Shown piece by piece: positions 1-5,115 of a stretch of DNA of 6,597 bases. Under the pieces are notes generated by a model. It was not told the origin of the DNA, made no database searches, and saw only the letters and a list, made by a program, of their open reading frames with translations. Location: positions 1 through 6,597 of the forward strand of contig JAJYAE010000247.1 of NCBI GenBank assembly GCA_021779695.1. Direction: 5' to 3'. Within the stretch, counting starts at the first letter, position 1; every line of letters starts with the position of its first letter. The stretch comes from Acidobacteriota bacterium. Lineage in GTDB: Bacteria > Acidobacteriota > Terriglobia > Terriglobales > Acidobacteriaceae. A program made the translations under genes and the position numbers.

Positions 1-1
1 G

Positions 2-442
2 GCTTTCGAAGCGGCTGCAAGAAGTCTTGGGATCCAGCGAGGGGCTGGACACGTGTCTTCCAGAGATATGCAGGTCGAAGGCGGGCGCATCGCGATGGAG
101 AGTATTCTTCGCCTTAAGCCCAGGCCGACCGCACTGATTGCTGCAAACGATCTGATTGCGGTGGGCGCGGTGCAGGCGGCGATCGCCGCCGGACTACGCG
201 TTCCGCAGGATATCTCGATCCTTGGCTTCGATGATCTTCCGGTTGCGACGATGATGCATCCGAAGCTGACGACGATCCACCTTTCACGCCAGGAGATCGC
301 GGTGCAGGCCTTCTCACAGCTGATGGATCTTCGGAAAGAGAAGAGCTCGATGCCGAAGAATCTGGATCGTAAGATTCATCCGAGCCTGGTGGTTCGAGAA
401 TCAACCGGCGCGGTACCGAAGAACCGAGCGCGACACAAGTAA
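2..442 (+). CDS. LacI/GalR-family transcriptional repressor, C-terminal part (5' end outside window)
   Basis: This is the C-terminal effector-binding domain of a LacI-family repressor, a cytoplasmic dimer that releases its operator when a sugar or sugar derivative binds. The frame is open from base 2, so the gene starts left of the window; the GTG at 53 lies inside the domain and is not a real start. About 146 residues are visible. The hallmark block 'AANDLIAVGAVQAA' is followed by 'GLRVPQDISILGFDD' and then 'HPKLTTIHLSRQEI', which are the standard C-subdomain strands and hinge of this family. The helix-turn-helix and the N-terminal half of the ligand pocket are missing, so the ligand cannot be inferred. 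The gene ends with TAA, 55 bp before the stop of the convergent regulator gene. Its target is unknown; such repressors usually control neighbouring glycan or sugar-uptake genes, which here would lie to the left or possibly at the sulfatase. The family call is secure. Confidence 0.9.
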   Translation, partial: AFEAAARSLGIQRGAGHVSSRDMQVEGGRIAMESILRLKPRPTALIAANDLIAVGAVQAAIAAGLRVPQDISILGFDDLPVATMMHPKLTTIHLSRQEIAVQAFSQLMDLRKEKSSMPKNLDRKIHPSLVVRESTGAVPKNRARHK

Positions 443-476
443 TCATTGACCATGCAGCCAACTGGGCCTGCAGATG

Positions 477-496
477 GCGCGTTATCTCAAACGCGC
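477..496. terminator. Possible bidirectional terminator hairpin between convergent genes
   Basis: GCGCGTT at 477-483 pairs perfectly with AACGCGC at 490-496 around the six-base loop ATCTCA. It lies in the 55 bp between two convergent stop codons, where a shared terminator is expected. There is no T-tract on either side, so it is not a classical intrinsic terminator. A second imperfect hairpin, TGCAG/CTGCA with inner CC/GG pairs, lies just upstream at about 453-472. Function is inferred only from position. Confidence 0.3.
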
Positions 497-497
497 G

Positions 498-1784
498 CTA
501 CCAGAAATGCGTTGCAATCAACTGGGGAGATGAAGGAGTCGTGCCGATGACGGAAACACGGATGACGGCCTCAAAGTTTCGAGTCTCCCAATCGCCGGGA
601 GCCTGCCGAATAAGCTCGTCAACCAAGCCTGGATCAAAAAATACTGATGCGGCGCCCTCGGTGGCGAAAGTTGTAATGCCGCCCGCGATCATCGCAATCT
701 GGCCGCTCTGTTTGTCGAAAAGTCGGCAGAGCAAGCCGTAATCCTGATCGGCGTATCCCGCTTCGGTTCTATTCACTGCATGCCACGTCTGTTTAGTCTT
801 TGTGTCGACGATCGACTGCTCGTGAATATCGCTATTCCACTCAAGAGAGAAGCGCAGACTGCTGGTCATCAGTTGCGTCCAGATAGAGGAGAAGCCTCCG
901 AGCAGAAGGCTTGGCTGCTCGCGAAGTTGAGCAAAGGTGAGATCGGCGCCAAACCGCAAATGGTAGGGATAACGATGCTCGGTGAGGAAATCTGCCGCGC
1001 GTCGTAACGCCGCTGTGGGTCCTATCCCCACACGGTCTGAGATTTCTCCACTCTCCGCAATCTTCAAAATAGGGATAAAGATGACGAGGGGCGTCTTCGT
1101 TGCGAACACAGGCCTCCACAACCGCTCCAGAGCTGTAGTGTGGTGCTCCATGGCGCGCCACAATGCTCCGCCGCCGGCTACGCCAACTGCTCCCCCCAGC
1201 ATCCAGAGCAGCCTTCGCCGATTGACCCGGTGTGAAGGCGGAGCGCTTGCCGAGGATTCAGGCTCGTCCTGGCCTTTTGTATTCGCGGGGCTGGAAAAGT
1301 AGATGCGTGGAGCGTAGCCTCCCAAGGGCACTTCGATTTGAATCTTTTCGGGGGGATGCAGCTCATAGAAATCCGCGAGCCTCTTTCGAACCTCTCGGGC
1401 TTTCACCCGTACCAGGGAGTCCTCTCCTGGCTCGAATTCGGAGCCTTTGCCAAACACATCGCTTGCGATGTTGCGCTCTTTAATCAGTTCCCCTCGCCCC
1501 TCCAGCGTCTCGGTCACAATGTAGCGCAGGAATTGCTGACAGCGCTTGCTCGAGGCGAACAGTGAGCTGCTGCATATTTGCTCCAGATGGGCAACGATCA
1601 GATTTCTGCGCGGCGGGTTGGGAAGATGTTGCGAGGAGGTTGCCTCAGACAACTGCCTCGGATCAAAGGCATGCCAGGATGTCGTCCCCGGCGCCGATCG
1701 TGACGTCGTCCTCTCCTGCGCGACCGTTACTGTGCGAGGGTCTGCATCGGACATGGATTGTCTTGACGTCCGTTCTTCATTCAT
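498..1784 (-). CDS. ToxR/CadC-like membrane-anchored winged-helix transcription regulator
   Basis: This is a 428-residue one-component regulator. Residues 1-60 are Ser/Thr-rich and probably disordered. Residues about 76-163 resemble an OmpR/ToxR-type winged helix: 'FLRYIVTETLEG', a helix with 'IKERNIASDVFG', the recognition-helix-like 'DSLVRVKAREVRKRLADFY', and the wing 'IQIEVPLGGYAPRIYF', matching the usual ending of such domains. A basic stop-transfer patch (RVNRRR, 186-191) precedes one membrane helix at about 192-209. The remaining 220 residues would be periplasmic, with 'LLLGGFSSIWT', 'AMIAGGITTFATEGAA' and the terminal 'ATHFW', all typical of a paralogous acidobacterial family as I recall it. 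The open frame extends to a TTG at 1793, but the AAGGAGA at 1794-1800 abuts that codon. ATG 1784 (9 nt spacing) or GTG 1787 (6 nt) is therefore the start. Divergent from the sulfatase, its likely target. The sensed signal is unknown, and DNA binding is inferred from fold resemblance. Confidence 0.8.
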   Translation of the reverse strand: MNEERTSRQSMSDADPRTVTVAQERTTSRSAPGTTSWHAFDPRQLSEATSSQHLPNPPRRNLIVAHLEQICSSSLFASSKRCQQFLRYIVTETLEGRGELIKERNIASDVFGKGSEFEPGEDSLVRVKAREVRKRLADFYELHPPEKIQIEVPLGGYAPRIYFSSPANTKGQDEPESSASAPPSHRVNRRRLLWMLGGAVGVAGGGALWRAMEHHTTALERLWRPVFATKTPLVIFIPILKIAESGEISDRVGIGPTAALRRAADFLTEHRYPYHLRFGADLTFAQLREQPSLLLGGFSSIWTQLMTSSLRFSLEWNSDIHEQSIVDTKTKQTWHAVNRTEAGYADQDYGLLCRLFDKQSGQIAMIAGGITTFATEGAASVFFDPGLVDELIRQAPGDWETRNFEAVIRVSVIGTTPSSPQLIATHFW

Positions 1785-1793
1785 CACCCTCAA

Positions 1794-1800
1794 TCTCCTT
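1794..1800 (-). promoter_or_regulatory. Ribosome binding site that sets the start of the membrane regulator
   Basis: Read on the minus strand this is AAGGAGA, a near-perfect Shine-Dalgarno sequence. It directly touches the TTG at 1793, which rules that codon out as the start. It lies 6 nt from GTG 1787 and 9 nt from ATG 1784. The sequence does not decide between those two; ATG is preferred by codon strength. Confidence 0.65.
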
Positions 1801-1884
1801 CATGCCGAGAATCGGGAAGCAACTATCCTTCGGTTTAGTCACGTGAGCGGCAAGATTGGCGAAAGAGTGATGATTCCGAGCGCT

Positions 1885-1913
1885 ACGCTAAACGATGCCC
1901 GTTACCTTGTCAA
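1885..1913 (-). promoter_or_regulatory. Candidate sigma70-type promoter of the membrane regulator
   Basis: On the minus strand a perfect -35 box TTGACA (1913-1908) is followed after 17 bp by TAGCGT (1890-1885), a 3/6 match to the -10 consensus. Transcription would start near 1878 and give a leader of about 95 nt. The weak -10 box suggests activation or regulation, but no transcript data are available here. Confidence 0.35.
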
Positions 1914-1920
1914 TCGGGCA
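1896..1920. promoter_or_regulatory. Inverted repeat centred on the regulator's -35 box (candidate operator)
   Basis: TGCCCG at 1896-1901 and CGGGCA at 1915-1920 form a perfect 6-bp inverted repeat with a 13-bp spacer. The spacer contains the minus-strand TTGACA box, so a dimer bound to both arms would cover the promoter. The arm-to-arm distance is 19 bp, close to two helical turns. Operator function is inferred from geometry only; short GC-rich dyads also occur by chance. Confidence 0.3.
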
Positions 1921-2011
1921 GCCGAATAACGCCTTATCACGTCGCGTTTTTGAGAGTCACAGATGCTTCCAAGTGGATGAGGAATATGGCGCTTTCCAGA
2001 CATTCCGCGAA

Positions 2012-2022
2012 GTAACGGTTAC
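2012..2022. promoter_or_regulatory. GTAACGGTTAC palindrome upstream of the sulfatase promoter
   Basis: A perfect 5-1-5 inverted repeat, GTAAC-G-GTTAC, ends 14 bp before the TTGACA box at 2037. An odd-centred dyad with A/T-rich inner arms is compatible with a LacI/GalR-type half-site pair, and equally with an activator site just upstream of -35. Which protein would bind cannot be told from sequence. Confidence 0.3.
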
Positions 2023-2036
2023 GTTCTGCCAATAAC

Positions 2037-2066
2037 TTGACACGCGAATCCAAGTCAGGGGAGTAT
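2037..2066 (+). promoter_or_regulatory. Candidate sulfatase promoter with perfect -35 box
   Basis: TTGACA at 2037-2042 matches the sigma70 -35 consensus exactly. The best -10 at normal spacing is GAGTAT at 2061-2066 (18 bp spacer, 3/6 match), so the promoter would be weak without an activator. It implies a leader of about 160 nt before ATG 2232. The first three bases of the -35 box also read as a TTG codon in frame with the sulfatase, which explains why that frame can be over-extended. Confidence 0.3.
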
Positions 2067-2213
2067 CCGATCGAATGGCTTGATCGGTGCGCAAGTCTTC
2101 TGCCGCGTCCATTTGCGGAATACAAAGACTTCCTCCAAAGAGGGCTGCCAAAGCGCGCAACCTTTTTCACAAAGGGAGCAAAGGTCGATGGATATGAATC
2201 CCTGGTCAACGAT

Positions 2214-2221
2214 GGAAGGGA
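2214..2221 (+). promoter_or_regulatory. Ribosome binding site of the sulfatase
   Basis: GGAAGGGA lies 10 nt upstream of ATG 2232, a purine-rich Shine-Dalgarno-like stretch. Together with the Tat signal that begins at this ATG it supports 2232 as the start. Confidence 0.5.
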
Positions 2222-2231
2222 CAGACTATTG

Positions 2232-3701
2232 ATGCGGACACGCAGGCAGTTTTGTGGTCAGTTGGCGGGAATGGCCGGGCTCAGCATGGTCCCGGAAAGG
2301 TTGTGCGCGAGCCTGGACACGCAGCGACCTCCAAATATCGTTGTCTTTTTGATTGATGACATGGGGTGGGGCGACCTGGGCTGTTACGGCAACACGTTCC
2401 ATGAAACACCTCATATCGATCAGCTTGCCCGAGAAAGCCTGCGCTTCACAAACGCATACGCTGGAGCGCCCGTTTGCTCTCCAAGTCGCGCTGCAATTCT
2501 CACCGGCCAGGCACCCGCCCGCCTGCACCTCACACAGTGGATCCCCGGCACCTTGTATCCGCACAAGAAGCTTCTGGAAGCGCCCACACCGCTGCATCTG
2601 GACCGCAGCGTCCCAACCATCGCCGAAATGCTGAAAAAATCCGGATACCGCACAGCAGCTATCGGCAAGTGGCATCTAGGCGGGGAAGGCTACTTGCCGG
2701 AGAACTTTGGCTTCGATGTAAACATCGCCGGGGACAACCATGGTCATCCGCCTTCCTACTTCGGTCCCTACCACTTCCATAACCTCGCAGGATATACGGC
2801 GCAGGACTATCTGACCGATGTGCTCACCGATAAGATGGAAGCCTTTGTGCAGGACGCAGCTGGCAAAGGACCTTTCTTCCTCTACATGGCAGAATATTCG
2901 GTACATCTTCCCCTCCAGGCGAAGTTGGCAATGATCGAGAAATATCGTCGCAAGAATGGTGGCAAAGACGAGCCCGATCCGGTGTATGCCGCCATGATTG
3001 AAAGCACTGACTTATCCCTGGGAAGGCTGCGGACAGTACTCCAGCGCACTGGGGTTGCAGACAACACAATCATTCTTCTCACGTCAGACAACGGTGGCGT
3101 GGGATTCCAGGGACGCAACCTGCATCGCATTACCGAGAATGGCGGACTGCGCGGTGGGAAAGGATATCTCTATGAGGGCGGTATACGGGAGCCGTTGCTC
3201 GTACATTGGCCTGGAGTGACGACGCAGAACACAGTGTGTGAAATTCCGGTAAGTGGCCTGGACTTTCTGCCGACCATACTGCAAATGACGAAGGCTGGCT
3301 CCGCGCCCCAGCCTTGCGACGGCATCGACCTGACCGGTCTTCTCCGCGGAGCAGCCGCCCCGGAGCGCAACACGCTCTACTGGCACTACCCACACTACAG
3401 CGATCAGGGCGGAACTCCGAGCGGAGCAATTCGTGAAGGCGATTGGAAGCTCATTGAGTTTTTTGAAGACCATCACCTCGAGTTGTACAACCTGGCGGTT
3501 GACCCGCACGAACAGTGCGACCTGGCCTCCAGCTTCTCAGACAAAGCCGTCGATTTGCAGGGAAAACTGGCCGCCTGGCGCAGATCCGTCGACGCAGTCA
3601 TGCCAAGGCTCAATCCCGATAGTAATCCGGCATTGGCCGACATCCGCTCAGGGCCCGCCGGATGCAGTTGGCTGCCCGAAGCTTCTTGTCGCGAAGATTG
3701 A
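2232..3701 (+). CDS. Tat-exported formylglycine-dependent sulfatase (family S1)
   Basis: This 489-residue enzyme should hydrolyse sulfate esters, probably on a sulfated glycan, in the periplasm or outside the cell. Residues 1-26 form a twin-arginine signal (RTRRQF at 2-7, short apolar stretch 8-20, possible cleavage after L-C-A at 26). The sulfatase fold then starts: metal ligands Asp42-Asp43 in 'FLIDDMGWGDLGCYGN', the C-S-P-S-R motif at 82-86 whose Cys82 would become formylglycine, 'AIGKWHLGG' with Lys146 and His148, His225 in 'YSVHLPLQ', Asp286-Asn287 in 'TSDNGG', and Lys310 in 'RGGKGYLYEGG'. All expected catalytic residues are present, so the protein looks active. The C-S-P-S-R form can be matured by either FGE or the radical-SAM enzyme anSME; neither is in the window. 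The frame is open upstream to a TTG at 2037, but those 65 residues look non-coding and would bury the signal. Divergent from the membrane regulator. The substrate cannot be told. Confidence 0.93.
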   Translation: MRTRRQFCGQLAGMAGLSMVPERLCASLDTQRPPNIVVFLIDDMGWGDLGCYGNTFHETPHIDQLARESLRFTNAYAGAPVCSPSRAAILTGQAPARLHLTQWIPGTLYPHKKLLEAPTPLHLDRSVPTIAEMLKKSGYRTAAIGKWHLGGEGYLPENFGFDVNIAGDNHGHPPSYFGPYHFHNLAGYTAQDYLTDVLTDKMEAFVQDAAGKGPFFLYMAEYSVHLPLQAKLAMIEKYRRKNGGKDEPDPVYAAMIESTDLSLGRLRTVLQRTGVADNTIILLTSDNGGVGFQGRNLHRITENGGLRGGKGYLYEGGIREPLLVHWPGVTTQNTVCEIPVSGLDFLPTILQMTKAGSAPQPCDGIDLTGLLRGAAAPERNTLYWHYPHYSDQGGTPSGAIREGDWKLIEFFEDHHLELYNLAVDPHEQCDLASSFSDKAVDLQGKLAAWRRSVDAVMPRLNPDSNPALADIRSGPAGCSWLPEASCRED

Positions 3702-3937
3702 CAGCGAAGTCCAATGAGCTCGCCGGGCCAACCGTATCTCCTGGTGTTGCAGGTGGACTGCGGAGGCGGGTCACCTTGATGGGCTACGCGAAAACTGGAC
3801 CAAATGGACGGTCAGCATTTTGGCACGAACCGAGCCACGCAGGCCGAAATCTCCAATTGCTTTGGGCTTAAGTTTCCTGGACGGGTCACCATTCCAGTTT
3901 GTCTCACTCCAACTGGTACAGAATTTGCCGGGACTCA
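3702..3937. other. Intergenic stretch with no recognisable gene
   Basis: Nothing here is recognisable as an intact gene or a T-tailed terminator of the sulfatase. A 55-codon minus-strand frame at 3771-3938 starts with an ATG overlapping the stop of the transposase remnant (TGATG) but resembles nothing I know. CCAGTT at 3894-3899 and AACTGG at 3911-3916 form a 6-bp inverted repeat with an 11-bp loop. The stretch is probably the decayed flank or end of the mobile element to its right. Confidence 0.4.
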
Positions 3938-4146
3938 TCAATTGCCGATGGCCAAGGTCAGCTGCTCCAGGTCCTGGAAATCACCGCTGCGGATTCTCTT
4001 GTCGGTCAGATTACGGAAAAACCGATCCATCAAGCTCAGCCATATCGCCGAATCAGCCGCTGAAACTCCTTCCGGGTTGCTTCGTCGAGCACCATACGAC
4101 GGGCAACACGCTTTGACGGGCCTTTTCGTCCTAAGATGAAACCCAA
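3938..4146 (-). pseudogene. IS630-family-like transposase remnant, internally deleted and frameshifted
   Basis: Two pieces of a transposase appear to be joined on the minus strand. The C-terminal piece (about 4051-3938) reads 'IWLSLMDRFFRNLTDKRIR' then 'SGDFQDLEQLTLAI', which matches the conserved end of IS630/Tc1-mariner transposases (the 'SWLN.vERfF..LT.k.IRrG.f.s...L..aI' pattern around the last catalytic acid). A different frame (4146-4036) reads 'RMVLDEATRKEFQRLIRRYG' and then stops; its basic, helical character would suit the N-terminus of such a transposase, though I am less sure of that half. A full-length enzyme has about 340 residues, so some 250 central residues, including the first two catalytic aspartates, are missing. 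The two pieces meet near 4040-4050 in different frames. It cannot encode a working transposase. No convincing terminal inverted repeats or target duplication were found. Confidence 0.55.
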
Positions 4147-4211
4147 GACTCAATAACTTCTATTGATGAAGCACTCCGCTAGGCATATGTGCGCATGTTC
4201 CAGTCCGCCGC

Positions 4212-4919
4212 TTACCCACTCCCGCGCGCTTGATTCGGGGGCCTGTCTTTCATCAGGCCCTCGCCCTTGGTGAGCCATGCTACGCCGAACGCTACCAGCG
4301 AGAGAGTTTCAAAGAGCAGGAGGGGGTCATACTGCCGCAGCACATGATCAATCATTGGAATAACCAGGCTGGCCATCAACGCATTGCATGCCAGAATTAC
4401 CATGCCGCACGCCGCATAGATGCGATTACGAAGTTGCTTACGCCGTGTGATCTTCTTCCCAGGTGACGTCCTACGGAACAGCACCAGGCAAAAATACGCC
4501 AGCGTCAGAAACATCAGCGCCGCAAAACCGCTGTGCGCAAAGCCAATCTCCACTTCTAACTGCGTCAGCTGCGCATGGTCGGGATTCACCGATGGGAACA
4601 GACCCACGCCCAGCGTCGCAACGCCGGCAATGTAGCCAGCAATTTGATCTGTACGGCTGTAGCCGCGCGTACAGATCAGAATTGTCGCGATGGCACACAG
4701 ACTTCCCACCAGCACATCGCCCACCGGCGTGTAATAGTAGTCGCTGATGGATTGCTGAAGAAGCGGGTGTGACAACGTGTGACCTGGAGCGAGTAATTCT
4801 AGAAGAATTCTTCCCGCAGGCAAGGCAAACGGAAGCGAAAGCGCGATGACTCCTACCGCTTTACGTAGCGTGTAATAGGACAAAGCGGCAGGAGAAGCTA
4901 GTGTCTGGCGAGATGACAT
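4212..4919 (-). CDS. Uncharacterised six-helix inner-membrane protein (DUF998-like)
   Basis: This 235-residue protein has about six predicted membrane helices (roughly 21-41, 66-83, 92-109, 128-148, 167-189 and 199-217). Recognisable landmarks are 'SISDYYYTPVGDVLVG' at 57-72, just before helix 2; a basic cytoplasmic loop 'GKKITRRKQLRNR' at 154-166; Glu204 inside helix 6; and 'AWLTKGEGLMKD' at 214-225. This arrangement resembles a family of small membrane proteins usually annotated as hypothetical or DUF998-like; the biochemical role is unknown, and Tyr- and Asp-rich motifs next to helices could suggest a site at the membrane surface. ATG 4919 is preceded by GAGGGA on the minus strand with only 4 nt spacing, and no better start is in frame. 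It is transcribed divergently from the LtaS-like gene, with 196 bp between starts. Gene reality is well supported by the hydrophobic pattern; the family name is tentative. Confidence 0.75.
   Translation of the reverse strand: MSSRQTLASPAALSYYTLRKAVGVIALSLPFALPAGRILLELLAPGHTLSHPLLQQSISDYYYTPVGDVLVGSLCAIATILICTRGYSRTDQIAGYIAGVATLGVGLFPSVNPDHAQLTQLEVEIGFAHSGFAALMFLTLAYFCLVLFRRTSPGKKITRRKQLRNRIYAACGMVILACNALMASLVIPMIDHVLRQYDPLLLFETLSLVAFGVAWLTKGEGLMKDRPPNQARGSG
4239..4260. repeat. Perfect 7-bp inverted repeat inside the 3' end of the membrane-protein gene
   Basis: GGGCCTG at 4239-4245 pairs with CAGGCCC at 4254-4260 around an 8-nt loop. It lies 25-48 nt before the stop codon of the six-helix protein gene, inside the codons for its hydrophilic tail. 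There is no T-tract, so it is not an obvious terminator, but a stable mRNA 3' hairpin is possible. Confidence 0.35.
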
Positions 4920-5027
4920 GGATTCCCTCAGGCCAGCTTTTCGATCATATGGCAGAATAGCTCAACTCCCCACACAACCCCTGCAGTGCCTTCCACCTGT
5001 CCTCGCCCATCACCCGGAAACTTAGCT

Positions 5028-5033
5028 TATAAC
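5028..5033 (+). promoter_or_regulatory. Possible -10 box for the LtaS-like gene
   Basis: TATAAC matches the -10 consensus in 5 of 6 positions and lies 88 bp before ATG 5116 in the divergent intergenic region. No -35-like hexamer sits 16-18 bp upstream, so this is weak support. The rest of 4920-5115 shows no further recognisable element. Confidence 0.2.
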
Positions 5034-5115
5034 TGCGCCAAGCTGCAGAATCTCCTACCATTTTTCACGTCGCTGTGATAGGAAATGATGATTAATTTCT
5101 GTTGCATTCTTGCCG

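Noticed and set aside
114..461. 115-codon open frame on the minus strand
   Set aside because: It is antisense to the LacI effector-domain frame, has a Ser/Pro/Arg-biased composition, and matches no family.
1546..1929. 127-codon plus-strand frame crossing the regulator start and the intergenic region
   Set aside because: It overlaps the winged-helix coding region antisense, covers the candidate promoter, and has no recognisable domain.
2037..2231. 65-residue N-terminal extension of the sulfatase
   Set aside because: It begins at a TTG within a TTGACA box, has no homology that I recognise, and would make the Tat signal internal.
3084..3509. 141-codon minus-strand frame within the sulfatase
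   Set aside because: It is antisense to the sulfatase region carrying the SDNGG and GGK motifs and shows no protein features of its own.
3966..3978. TCCAG-GTC-CTGGA palindrome
   Set aside because: It falls inside the coding remnant of the transposase, has 5-bp arms and no regulatory context.
3911..4205. ACTGGnACA at 3912-3920 and, inverted, at about 4195-4203 as terminal inverted repeats of the IS remnant
   Set aside because: Only 8 of 9 positions match, there is no TA target duplication at either edge, and the similarity does not extend; it is likely chance.
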